Shown here: positions 1 through 10,859 of the stretch, piece after piece
Layout of the letters: every line of letters starts with the position of its first letter
How positions within the stretch are numbered: position 1 is the stretch's first letter
Origin: Triticum aestivum
Taxonomy: Eukaryota > Streptophyta > Magnoliopsida > Poales > Poaceae
Assembly: GCF_018294505.1 (NCBI RefSeq)
Contig: NC_057800.1
Coordinates: 473,048,582 to 473,112,581 of the forward strand
Length of the DNA: 64,000 nt
Direction of reading: 5' to 3'
Position numbers and translations under genes: made by a program
Notes under the pieces: generated by a model
Seen by the model: the letters and a program-made list of their open reading frames with translations, nothing else
Databases searched by the model: none
What the model was told of the DNA's origin: nothing

Positions 1-480
1 ATCATTATTTTCCACGTAATAAGGAGGCACTTCCTTGCTGTGACCGTGGACCCAGTTGTCAGCCTCTCCACGTACAGTCCACGTCCGATGGAAGTCATTC
101 CTTGACCACGTTGACCACGCCGCGCCGAGAGCACCAGGGCGGTGGACGACGGCGAGGCCTAGGAAGGGGACGACATGGAGGCAGGGAAGACTCGGCAGTT
201 GTTTCCCACGCGGAGGGGAGTATGACTGTACAAGGGTTTACTGGTTCGTCTGCCGTCGCCGGAGAATAACAGCAGGTGTGGGTGAGTAGAGGGATGGCTA
301 GGCCTACGATGGGAGTACGGTCAGGAGGTGAGGCCTGCGCGGCAGAACAGCCGACCGCGAGGAGGAGGGAGCAGGCTGTCCTGCCGGCGCTGGTTTGAGC
401 GGCTGGAGCAGGAAGAGCAGAGATTGAAGAAGCACGACGGCCATTGGATGGACATCCAACAGTCAGTGCTTGTGCGTCAA
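1..480. repeat. GC-rich dispersed/tandem unit, copy A
   Basis: First of three related units (others near 980-1400 and 1655-2120). Shared landmarks are a grass promoter-like GTCAGCCTCTCCACGTA stretch, TTGACCACG, GAGGCCTAGGAAGGGGACGAC and, near the end, a segment reading TTGAAGAAGCAC followed by TTGGATGGACATC. Short ORFs in it are not shared in one frame between copies, so I do not call a gene. Origin unknown; it could be the edge of a transposon or a duplicated promoter region. Confidence 0.6.
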
Positions 481-979
481 CCTTTTTTTAGGAAAGCCTC
501 AAATCTGTGGAAAACAGCATACAACCCATCTGCCATTATTTCTAATAATTTACAGCCCATTTGCTAATTCTTAAGGTTTTTTTGGAGCCCATATTCTTTT
601 TGTTAGCATTACATCCCATATTGTGGCAACGGTTAAAAAATTATACGAAATTTTGCATATTTTGGTGCGGTCCAAACTGTTTTTAATCCCGAAATTTCGA
701 CTCACATTGAAACTGATTTAAAAAAAATGTATATCGATATAAAATCCAACAAATTCTCCATGCATAAAAATTAATTTAATTTAAAATCTTGAAATGAAAA
801 AAAAGATATTTGAATGTAATTGCCGGTTTGATGTGTTTTAAAAATGTACAACCCATTTCTCATTACTGATGGGCCATTTTCTCGGCCAGCCGAATGAAAG
901 CTCTCCTCGTCTTGAAAGATTTGTAGCCCAACAGGCCTGACAAAGCGACTTACTTGGCAAATCACAAAAAAACTGGGTT
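481..979. repeat. AT-rich spacer with spaced GCCCAT motifs
   Basis: Non-coding. Short AGCCCAT, CAACCCAT or CATCCCAT words recur at irregular spacing of roughly 30-60 bp in AT-rich DNA, and the pattern returns at 2395-2960. Motif arrays like this are typical of subterminal regions of DNA transposons. No terminal inverted repeat was found, so the assignment stays open. Confidence 0.4.
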
Positions 980-1400
980 GTGGCCGTGGAGCCAGCTGTC
1001 AGCCTCTCCACGTACAGTACTCTTCCGATGGAAGTCATTCCTTGACCACGTTGACCATGCCGCACGGAGAGCACCACGGTGGTGGACGACAGCTAGGCCT
1101 AGGAAGGGGACGACGCGACAGTGGAAGCCCGCGCGGAGAGGACTACGAGGGTTCATTGGTTCGGCTGCGGTGTGAGGCTGCCGTCGCCGCAGGGCCTGGC
1201 CAGCGGTGGGAATAGTAGGGGGCGGTGAGGCCTCTGCGGCAGCACAGCCGGCCACGGGAGGCAGGAGCATGCGGCACAACCGGCGCTGCTTTGGGTGGCT
1301 GGAGCAAGAAGACCAGAGGTTGAAGAAGCACTACGGCCGTTGGATGGACATCGTACGGTCACTGCAGCTAGAATCGTTCATATTGACTAAGTTAACAAAG
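980..1400. repeat. GC-rich unit, copy B
   Basis: Second copy of the unit at 1-480, with the same order of landmarks and many substitutions. Its 3' half (from about 1195) is closer to copy C than to copy A. Confidence 0.6.
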
Positions 1401-1439
1401 CCCTTCATCCCCGTCAACTTAGTAGGCCCACAAGTCAGC

Positions 1440-1700
1440 CTCCCAGCAAGGTGGGTCCCAGCTAGCCGGGGGAGTATTCATTTTTTTTGTGCGTATTAAG
1501 GAGGCACTTCCGGTGGGTCTGAGCTGACAGCGGGGGGAACGTTTTTTTTCACGAAATATGGTGGCACGTTCGGTGCGTCCCAGCAGTCAGGGGGAAACGA
1601 TTTTTTCGCAAAATATCGGTGGCCCGTTCGGTGGGTCCCTGCTGTCAGGTGGAGGAATCATTATTTTCCGCGTAATAAGGAGGCAGTTCCTTGCTGCCCC
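1440..1700. repeat. ~59 bp tandem array, about four copies
   Basis: Units begin with CGGTGGGTCCCAGCTG-like sequence at about 1459, 1512, 1571 and 1630. Each carries a T-run and an AATATGGTGGCAC or AATAAGGAGGCAC segment. Spacing is 53-59 bp with divergence between units. The last unit runs into copy C. Confidence 0.6.
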
Positions 1701-2120
1701 CATGGACCCAGCTGTCAGCCTCTCCACGTATAGTCCACGTCTGATGGAAGTCGTTCCTTGACCATGTTGACCACGCCGCGCCGAGAGCACCAGGGCGGTG
1801 GACGACGGCGAGGCCTAGGAAGGGGACGACGCGGAGCCGGTGAAGACGCGGCAGTGGATGCCCACGCGGAGAGGAGTATGAGGGTTCACTCGTTCGGCTG
1901 CGATGTGAGGCTGCCGTCGCCGCAGGGCCTGGCCAGCGGTGGGAATAGTAGGGGGCGGTGAGGCCTCCGTGGCAGCACAGCCGGCCACGGGAGGCAGGAG
2001 CAGGCAACACGACCGGCGCTGCTTTGGGCGGCTGGAGCAAGAAGACCAGAGGTTGAAGAAGCACTACGGCCGTTGGATGGACATCGTACGGTCACTGCAG
2101 CCAGAATCGTTTATATTGAC
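1655..2120. repeat. GC-rich unit, copy C
   Basis: Third copy of the unit seen at 1-480 and 980-1400. A truncated fourth remnant follows at about 2225-2330, keeping only the TTGGATGGACATCCAACGG segment and the TTGACAAAG tail. Confidence 0.6.
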
Positions 2121-3469
2121 TAAGTTGACAAAGCCCTTAGTACGTCAACTTAGTAGGCCCACAGGTCAGCTTCCGAAACGGTGCGCCCCAGATGTCAGGG
2201 GAGGAATCATTTTTTGGGCGGGTGCAGCTAGGATATCCGAGATTGAAGAAGAAGCACGGCATCCGTTGGATGGACATCCAACGGCCACTGCTGCTAGAAC
2301 CGTGTGTTGACTATAAGTTGACAAAGCTTCGGATAGGCTTCAACTCTGTTTTTTTAGGGGACGCGTCAACTTAGTAAGGCCAGAAGTGTGTTGCGAGAAC
2401 TTATAGCCCATTTGAGATTTGTAAGAATGTGTAGCCCATTTTTTAATTCTAATGGAATTTACTACAGCCCATTTACAGTTTGTTAAAAGTACAACCCATT
2501 TCAACCAACCGTTCAAAACAGAATTCAATAAATTTCCCACATTTTGATGGGATCCGAAATATTTTTATCTCGAAATTTCTAGTTAGATTAAATACAATTT
2601 CAATATAAATTTATATTACATGAAAATCCAACGAAACATTGCGCTCGCAACAATTAATGAAATTAAAATTTTTAGTATCCAAAAATAATATTTTATAAAG
2701 TAATCACGTGTTTGGTGCATTTTTTATAGTTATTGCCTAGTTTTTATAATTACATCCCATTTATTATTTATTAAAGCCCATTTTCTTGTTAAGCCTAATG
2801 CATCCCTCTTAGGAAAGATTTGCAGCCCAGCGGGGCGGCGAATAACAACTTGACCTTGCCTGGGTATTCCTAAAAAAGGTATAGCTGGGCTTGCCATTTT
2901 CAGCTTGAAAAAAATTAATATCTGGGCTGGATCTGGCCTGGACTAGACGGTCCACAGCCCGCCCAGTTAATTCCTGCAGCAATGTTTTCGTTGTTGTTCA
3001 GAGGAGAAAAAATAATATCTGGGCTAAACATCGAAAAACTCTGTAGTGCTCACACCTCAAAAACACAAATACTGCTCGAGCTGCTTGGTCCCAGCTGTCG
3101 GCCGCTTCTTGTGCAATTCTCTCATTTATTGACTACTACATAGGTTGACAATGGTGTGGGACCGTGATGTCAGGAAACTAGGGGGAAGCAAAATAAATTA
3201 CTCCAGCGAGCGCTTCCACCTCTGCCTAGTTGTCTCCCATGGAAACCCCTTTCCTCCCTTTTTTTGCTCGGGCAAGGACCAATGCATGCAGCACGTCCAT
3301 GCGGTTATTAGGCAAGAAATAAAAGCGCTTTGCATGCTATGAATTACGATGGCCTGCATGGGCAGCTAATAAGGCATCCTCTTAACTGCTGTGATTAAAT
3401 GTTGTGTTTAGAAGAGAGAAATATTCTTCTTTTCCACCAATCTGCTTGCACCTAGGTCGTGATGCACCT
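2121..3469. other. Non-coding AT-rich stretch
   Basis: No supported gene. 2395-2960 repeats the GCCCAT-word pattern of 481-979. From 2960 to 3469 I see only unique-looking AT-rich DNA with no ORF of note. Confidence 0.5.
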
Positions 3470-3502
3470 ACTAATACGACTTATTCACCTAGACGGAGGG
3501 AG
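3470..3502 (-). mobile_element. Solo Stowaway-type MITE end
   Basis: Read on the minus strand, CTCCCTCCGTCTAGGTGAAT next to TA matches the terminus of wheat Stowaway MITEs. The opposite terminus is absent, so this is a fragment. The same type of end lies at 23008. Confidence 0.55.
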
Positions 3503-3510
3503 TATAGTTT

Positions 3511-3513
<3 letters not shown>

Positions 3514-3556
<43 letters not shown>
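3514..3556. repeat. Microsatellite (CA)n(TA)n
   Basis: An uninterrupted CA run of about 29 bp passes directly into a TA run of about 14 bp. Confidence 0.95.
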
Positions 3557-3721
3557 ATAAGGAGGCACTTGCGTACGTGAGGCTATGGACCTGGTGGGTC
3601 CCCATTGTCATCCTCTCCAAGTAAAGTCATCTCCTCGCCCGCGCGCAATTTCCACCCGAAACAGTCAGCGCTTCCCGCCCCGCTTCACATTGCAGGCGAT
3701 TGCTCCGCCTTCAAACGACAC
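3557..3721 (+). promoter_or_regulatory. 5' part of a promoter region split by the Sirevirus
   Basis: This starts with the same AATAAGGAGGCACTT motif as the leftmost units. It continues at 18406 once the retrotransposon and one TSD copy are set aside. The combined region leads to a TATA box and a small ORF at 18585. The CGCCCGCGCGC and CCCGAAACAGTCAGC words are echoed at 23215-23310. Confidence 0.5.
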
Positions 3722-3726
3722 AAGTG
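3722..3726. repeat. TSD copy AAGTG (Sirevirus, left)
   Basis: AAGTG directly precedes the TG...LTR terminus and matches the five bases after the other LTR at 18401-18405. Confidence 0.9.
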
Positions 3727-5274
3727 TGAAAGTGCGTTATATCGACAAGAGGGGGGTGAATAGGCGATTTTTACGAAATTATTCACTAAAGAATTTGCCG
3801 GTGAGGAAATTCCTTAGCGAAGAACTACTAGCAGCGAAATAAGTACTCAAAAGTAAACGTAACAGAATACAAGCATAGTCATCATGATGAAATGAAGACA
3901 GGCACAGAGTACAGGAAGCGTAATCACAAGATAACACAGGATGAAGACAAACAAACTGAAGAAATTGAACTGAGGAAATTGAGAAAGTCTTCAGTCAAAG
4001 TCTTCAAACACATATATGAACAAACACACAGCACAGTTATGAGGAAATGAAAGAGTTGAGGAAATAGAATCAGTAAGCTTGGTGAAGACAATGATTTGGT
4101 AGACCAGTTCCAACTGTTGTCTCAGTTGTACGTCCACTTGGAGCGGCTGAGTATTTAAACTCGAGGACACACAGTCCCGGACACCCAGTCAAGGACACTT
4201 AGTCTAAGACACCCAGTCCTCACCGTATTCTCCTTGAACTAAGGTCACACAGACCTCGTCCAATCACTCATGGTAAGTCTTCAGGCGACTTCCAAACCTT
4301 CACAAACTTGGTCACTCAGCGATCCACAATTCCTCTTGGATGCTCTAGACCATGACGCCTAACCGTCTGGAAGAAGCACAGTCTTCAACGGTAACAAGCG
4401 TCGGATCCACTCAGGATCAATCTCTTCAGTGATGCTCAATCACTTGGGGTTTGTAGGTGTTTGGGTTTTTGGTTTTTGGTTTTTCCTCACTTGATGATTT
4501 TCGCTCAAAGTCCTCGGAGGATGGGTTGCTCTCAAATGACAAGTGTCAGTTTCTCTCGGAGCAGACAACAAGCTATTGGTTGTAGGGGGCAGCTATTTAT
4601 AGCCTAGGGAGCAGCCCGACATGATAAGACATAAATGCCCTTCAATGATATGACCGTTAGGTGGATAGATATTTTGGGACAGCTGGCGCATGGCACAGCA
4701 ACGGTCGGAATTTTGAGTAGTAGAATCCTCAGGGCTATCATGTTCCTCACTGTGTAGGCAATCCGCACTGGCAAATTCCTAACTCCTCAGTCAGGACAAA
4801 TTCCTCAGAGACCAGAAGAACTTCGTCTTTGTCACTGAAGAATTGACTGATCTCTAAGAGATTTCCAATGGCTTCACTTGAAGGGATTGGTAGGTGTAGG
4901 ATTTTGAGTTGAGCATCACATGGAAATTTTTCCTTAGTATTTCCTCGACCCCCTTTAACAGTACGGTGTTTCCTATGACTCAAGAAAGAGAAAATGAAAC
5001 TACGAAAACAAAAGTCTTCTCGCTTCATGTTCCTCGAAAGAATACCAAGTCTTCACGGACACACCAATTTCTTCACTTTCAAAGTCTTCATGAAAGTCTT
5101 CAGAAATACCAAAATCTTCAGTCGAAGATGTTCATTTTTAGGGGTCGACTTTTCCTGTAAATATCAAACTCCTCATAGACTTATAGACCTGTGTACACTC
5201 ACAAACGCATTAGTCCCTTAACCTATATGTCTTCAATACACCAAAATCACTAAGGGGCACTAGATGCACTTACA
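3727..5274 (-). repeat. 3' LTR of the Sirevirus
   Basis: Direct repeat of 16851-18400. On the minus strand it begins TGTAAGTGCATCTAGTGCCC and ends ACGCACTTTCA. It contains a TATA box at 4594-4602. Confidence 0.95.
4594..4602 (-). promoter_or_regulatory. LTR TATA box (3' LTR copy)
   Basis: Minus-strand CTATAAATA lies in GC-richer context and is matched at 17718-17726 in the other LTR. It is probably the core of the LTR promoter; the start of transcription is not determined. Confidence 0.6.
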
Positions 5275-5290
5275 ATCTCCCCCTTTTTGG
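5275..5290 (-). promoter_or_regulatory. Polypurine tract
   Basis: Minus-strand AAAAAGGGGGAGAT abuts the 3' LTR. It primes plus-strand DNA synthesis in LTR elements, and this form is typical of the Sirevirus lineage. A second GGGGGAG-type word lies upstream at about 5461-5467. Confidence 0.9.
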
Positions 5291-5817
5291 TGATTGATGA
5301 CAATATAGGTTAAGTTTTCAACGGGGATAAACATATGAAGTGTAACTACTGATATTGAGGAATTTGATTGCAAGATATAGAAGAACTCCCCCTGAAGATG
5401 TGCATAGTGAGGAATTTGCTTTTGAAGCAATGCACACTTGAAGAGTTGAATCATGGAGATCTCCCCCTATATCTTGTAATTCATACACGCATTTAACATA
5501 TAATATGAAGAATTTGAAATGCATGATGAAATATGGTGCCTGATGAAATTCAGCATGCGTGCAATAATATTTAACGAGGAATAAGCATGCAGAATAGTGC
5601 ATCAAGAGTATCAGAGCACAGTGCATCAAAAGTATCAGAGCACCATCGGGTTTAAGATTACAACTCGATCCAATAAAGTTTCAGAAGAACGAGAGTTGTA
5701 ACTTAGCAAAAAAACGCCCATATAGTAGACCCGCTTGAAGACTAACTCATATTTCTCCCCCTTTGTCATCGAATGACCAAAAGGATCGAAAATGAGGACT
5801 AACGCCCCTGAAGATAA
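5291..5817 (-). other. Untranslated 3' region of the Sirevirus
   Basis: AT-rich DNA between the downstream ORF and the PPT. It has several CTCCCC words (GGGGAG on the element strand) and no credible ORF. Confidence 0.6.
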
Positions 5818-8800
5818 TCATGTTGATGAAGGAGCGCCAGCGTTGTTGGGGTCGTTTGTTGATGTAGGGCCTGCCGCAGTGTCGTCCAAATCTTCATGTT
5901 CATCAGTGTCGCGTGATGAAGAAAATGAGCTGGCCACCAGAGAAGGAACTTGGACCTTCTTGAATTTCTTCGGTGGAGGTGCAGACCAGTCAAAATCTTC
6001 TTTGAGACCCATGTTCTTCAGATCTTCTTCACCATATAGATGTGACAGGATTGCCCAGGTGCGACCGAAGACTTGATGGAGGTAGTAGTGGTTTTTCTTC
6101 ACTGCATTGTGTGTGGCAGTCATGTTGTGAAGAAGTGAACCAAACTGACGCTTAACCCATTTGTGATTTCGATCCACCTTCTGGTGAAGACTAAGCAGAA
6201 GTTCACGGTCAGTCATCACGCGCGGAGCAGTGGCTTGAGGAGTGGACTTAGGTGCATTGGCAGAGTCATGTGTGGCAGAGTCATCATTGGTGGAATAAGA
6301 TGCAGCTTTGCGAAACTGACCATCCAATGGACGAATGCCTTCATCAATTACAGCTGGTGCCTTGCCCTTTCCATCAACTGAGGAATATGTCTGCTTGAGG
6401 ACTTCAATTGGGGGCAAGTAGCTGAGGTGATTCTGGAAATCAGCTTTGTAGTTGAGTGAAGACCTTGTCCTGAGGAATCTCATGATCCAAGGTGCATAAG
6501 GCTTCAGCTCAAACGGAGACAGTGCAACATTGGCCATAGTCCTCATGAAGAAATCGTGATAATTGACAGGAATGCCATGAACGATGTTGAATACCAGATT
6601 CTTCATGATGCCAACAATTTCCTCATCAGATGAGTCGTGGCCTTTGATAGGACTGATTGTCCGCGTAAGAATGCGATAGACAGTTCTGGGCACGTACAGC
6701 AATTCCTTCACGAGGAATTTGGTTCTTGGTGCTTGACCTGGCTTCAAAGGTTTCATCAGCACCTACATGTAATGATGTGTGAGCTCAGGTTCACTGTAGA
6801 TGCAGCGAGCTTCTTCAAGGGGAGGACTGAGTGGTAGAGCACGAAGCAATTCAGAGGCTGGTGCAGTGTAGTGAGTGTTTTCAGACATCCAGTCCAGCAC
6901 CCATGAATTCACATCTTCAGCATCTCCGGTGATGTGCAGTGTTGCATAGAATTGAAGAATCAGTTCTTCATTCCAATCGCAGATGTCAGACCAAAAGTTG
7001 AGCAGTCCAGCGTCGTGAAGAACACTGAGGACTGGTGCGAAGCACGACAGAGATTCCATATCCACGTGAGGAATATGCTCATGGTAGAAAATCTTCTCCT
7101 TGTTGAACAGCACTGAGGAATACAAATTGGCTTGACTGACAGTCCAGAAACGCCTCTTCCTAATGCGAGCAGAGTCATATGGGTTGTAATCTTCGAAGAA
7201 TACGTGCTCGCCAAAGAAATCATCAGCCTTGAACTTTTGCTTGCGTGAGAATGGATCCTTTGGCTTTGGCAGAGGAGTGTCTGTGAGTTGAATCATGACC
7301 TCAGGAATCTCAATCGCAGGTTCTTCAGGCTGAGGAATTTCTGGTTCCTCCTCAGTGGCAGTCTGCGTAGTTGGTTGTTCAGCAGCAGCAGTTTCATCAG
7401 CGCTAGTGGCTGGAATTTCCTCATGGATAGATGCAGTGGGATGAGTTTCTTCAGAGCCCATGTGAACAGTTTGTGTGGGGGACTGAGGAATTTGCTGTAG
7501 AGGAGTGAACATTGGAGAGTTTGGATGCTGACTTTCCCAGAATTCATCACTGATTACGGGTGTGGAGCAGCCAATGTCCACATCATCATCGTCCATTTCT
7601 TCAACGCCAGCCTCTCCAGCTGTGAACTGAGGCACAGGCGAGGAGATGATAGGTGTTGAAGGGATAGCATCCACTTCAATTTCTTCATCCAATGGTTCAG
7701 ACGAAGCAGCAGAATGAGTTTCTTCATCAGATCCGCTGGGGATCACATATTCTTCATCAAAAGGAACGAGGTCCTTTGATGGCCTGGTTGAGATGGGAAC
7801 AACATCAATCGGATTTGCAAATGAGCTTGTCATAGGCTTCATTTTCTTCGGAGCTGAAGAATCTGAAGCAGCTGATGCTTTCCTTTTCTTCACTACAGCA
7901 TGCTCTGCAGCCTTGGTCTTCTTCACATCCGATGTAGATGGAAGGATTGAAGTTGAAGTTGGTGCAGGAGCAGCTAAGGAATCTGGTTGATTTTCTTCAC
8001 GTACAACTGATGCAGTTGCCCTGAGTTCTTCAGTTTCTTCAGGCACACCACTAGTGGGTGCCCTGGCAATTTCTTCAGCGGCTGGAATGCAGTCATCATC
8101 CCTGGAACTCACATTATCTTCAGTAGCTTGATTGTCATCAGCGATGCTGGCATTTTTTCCAGTAGGCTGAGCAGATGCTTCAGCCTAAGGAATTTCCTGT
8201 TACGTTGGGGCTGCAACATTGGAAGTGAAGTTATCCGCAAGTTTCACAAAACGAACCTTGGCTCCAAGCCAATCAGCGTGATATGCTTCAAAATCACCAC
8301 TGATTTTCTTAATCTCAGTCTGAGTAGTGACAAGTTCTTCAGTTGTCATATAGACAACGTTTTTCTTCAGATAGCGCTCTTTCTTGTATTGCGCTTTCTT
8401 GATCTTCCTGGCCTTCTCAAATTGCCACTTTTCTTCTTGAATGAAGTGGGTCGGCATGTGACTCTGGCCAGGATTTAGCTTGAAGTCAGGCAAGGGAGTG
8501 TTGGGGTCCTTGTGCCAATCATCAATGTAGTCGAGGATCAGCTTGGGATCCAAAAGCAGTGGCACCTCTGATCCTTTGGCTCTAGCGGCCCTGACTTGCC
8601 TATCTCTGATGATTTCTGCAAGTTCATCATCATCAGCATCGTCTTCATCAGACGGCACTTGGAAAGCGACTTGCTTCTTTTGAGGACTTGGGCGTGGACC
8701 TCGTCCAGCAGTGGCCTTTGTCTTCAGCAGTGAGGGGCCAGCTGAGGAACTTGGTGCAGCTGAGGAACTAGCTGAGACACCTGAGGCAATGGAGATGCCG

Positions 8801-9651
8801 GCAGTCCTTTGGCATGAAGCGAGATGCACAGGTGCTGAGGATTTGGTCGGAACAGCTGAAGGCTTTGGCAGAGGAGCTGAGGACTTTGGAGGAACAGGAG
8901 CAGCATGAGGAATTGGCCGTGAGGGCTTTGATGATTCTGGCCGTGAGGGCATTGCTGAGGAAGCACTTGGCTTGTGCGCAGGCTTCTTTGACATAGCCTT
9001 ATTTGGCTTGACAGCAAGGACTTCAGCAGAGGCAGCAGCAGCAGAGTCTTCATTGAATTTCCTCACTGCTTCTCTGGCTTGCTTAGCCAACTTGGTTTGG
9101 TGCTTGGCCCATTCATCAGGATAGTCCTCATCGCGCTTGAGGCTGGTGGGATCTGCTATTTGGCCAGGTGCCAATGGAGCTCTTGGGCATGGAGGATTTA
9201 GTGTGAATTTCTTCATGTACTTAGGAGTGACATATCTGTACTCCCTCCATTCTCTTGCCCATCTCCTCTCTATCTTTTGAATGAGCACTTTGCACTCATT
9301 CTTGGTTTCCTCCATAGGTGTGCAGTACCAAGCATGTATGTCATCGGGGATTTCAAACGCTGTATTTACCTCAGGCCTCTTTCCTCCCTTCTGTGGCCTT
9401 TTACCATCAGCCATTTTCTTCAGTTGAGGAATTTGAACAATTGAATTCTCTGAAGAAGTATGCAACTTTTCTTCGAGGAACGCTGCAAATGAGTTAAGTT
9501 GATGAGAACCTAGTGATTCAGCAGCTGACATGTGTACCTGTGAACAGAGTATAGTTGCGAGGAATTTGGAGAGGTCATATGCGTTCTCAGAAGGTTTTTC
9601 AAAATGAACAGGTTTGAGGAATTTGACCAGATGAGTCTTGAAGATTTTCAC
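5818..9651 (-). pseudogene. Downstream ('env-like') ORF of the Sirevirus, three in-frame stops
   Basis: One frame runs 1278 codons (9651 to 5818) and is cut only by TAA 8200-8202, TAG 8185-8187 and TAG 6763-6765. The likely start is at 9651, or at an internal ATG at 9414 just before a KRPQKGGKRP stretch. The N-terminal third is K/P/S/A-rich with low-complexity PSASSAMPSRPESSKP-type sequence. The middle is acidic and Pro/Glu-rich. A folded-looking segment around 7250-6850 contains WNEELILQFYATLH. The rest is charged, with coiled-coil potential. I see no signal peptide and no convincing membrane segment, so an envelope role is not supported by the sequence. A related WNEELIMQFYST segment occurs in the second Sirevirus (59600-59560). 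A TATA box and GC-rich leader lie upstream at 10131. Function unknown. Confidence 0.75.
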
Positions 9652-10527
9652 TAAGCGTTCTTTGTCTTAGGTTCCAGAGTTGTATAGATCGAAGATCCAC
9701 ACAATTGAGGAATCTTGAAGAAAAATGATGCTTAGAGAAACGAATCAAGAACGGATGACTTGTGAGGTGTTCAGTGTGTGAAGATATGAAGAAAAACACT
9801 TTTGAAGATTTTGTAGATAATCATTCGAATCAACGAGGGCAGTAAAAGTAACTTTTAATTACCCTGGACGAAGAACACGACGAACTGGAGTGAGGAGATG
9901 TGAAGTTCGTCTGTGCAGATCTTCCACGCCCTAACTTGGCGGAGGAAGACGGCTACGGCGGCGGCGGAGTGAAGATGTCCGCGGTCGGCGCGAGTACGTC
10001 GGCGACGAGGTCGAGGCAGTGAAGCTCTTCCTCACCGGCGGCGATGAAGTAGCGACGGCGCTAGGGTTTGAGAAGCTCGAGCTGGAGAGAGAGGTCGAGC
10101 GGAGTAAAAGAAGTGAAGAGGGAAGGAGGGGTATTTATAGCCACAGTGAAAAACTGCTCGCCCGAAGAAATTGGACGAACGTGCCCCTGACCCTTCTCAT
10201 TCGCATGACATGTGTCACCCACGTAGTGAGAGGTGGAGATCGTGTTAGATCGTGGGTGAGTGGATAAGTGTATCGATGGGATGCGGAACGGTTTGAGCGG
10301 CAAGACCGAAAATTTCGATAAGATAGGTTTTAAAGTTCCGTTCGCAATTTCTTCAGCTGACAAGGACACAGTGAAGATTTTGAACGAGTTTCAAATAGAA
10401 CGCACATGAAGAATTTGTGAACAGATTGGGTTGAGTATAGCATAGAGGGGAAGGGTCCGATCACATTCACTTAGCAGAAAACCAACTTGAAGAAATAGCA
10501 ATAAGTGAATGCTGTAGAGGACATAAA

Positions 10528-10530
<3 letters not shown>
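9652..10530 (-). promoter_or_regulatory. Internal promoter and leader for the downstream ORF
   Basis: On the minus strand a TATA box, CTATAAATAC (10131-10140), is preceded by CCAAT- and ACGTG-containing sequence. It is followed by a CT-rich leader with CTCTCTCC and AAACCCTAG words and a GC-rich stretch down to about 9890. This resembles a plant nuclear gene 5' end far more than it resembles the rest of the element. It suggests the downstream ORF has its own transcript (inference). The second Sirevirus has the same arrangement at 61274-61282. Confidence 0.55.

Positions 10531-10580
<50 letters not shown>
10531..10580. repeat. (AT)25 microsatellite
   Basis: Uninterrupted AT dinucleotides lie between pol and the internal promoter. 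Length is likely to vary between copies of the element. Confidence 0.95.
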
Positions 10581-10582
<2 letters not shown>

Positions 10583-10859
10583 CCAATGAAGAAAAATGAC
10601 GGAACCAGTGAAGACTATGCAAAGTTGAAGAATATGAATAATTTGAGGAGTTTCAACTTTTGGTGGTGGCATGACCCACCGTATAAGAATGATGATTTCA
10701 GACACCGCGTACAATTATCGTAGGGTTCTGAGAATCAAATTCTTTGTTATTTTCTTCACACTAAGAGTGTTATTCTTCATTGATTGAAGAAAAACGTTTC
10801 TTCATGTGTTGCACATCTAAGTCATCAATTTTGCATAAGTGTTAGGATGAGTGTCCTTT

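Noticed and set aside
1143..2095. Minus-strand frames of 60-139 codons with Pro/Ala/Arg-rich translation
   Set aside because: They follow the GC-rich repeat units, differ in frame between copies and have no start context or domain.
6637..8908. Plus-strand frames inside the Sirevirus downstream ORF
   Set aside because: They run antisense to a long same-frame ORF and are explained by its codon composition.
10061..10369. 102-codon minus-strand frame before the Sirevirus downstream ORF
   Set aside because: It spans the TATA box of the internal promoter, so it cannot be the coding region of that transcript; likely chance.
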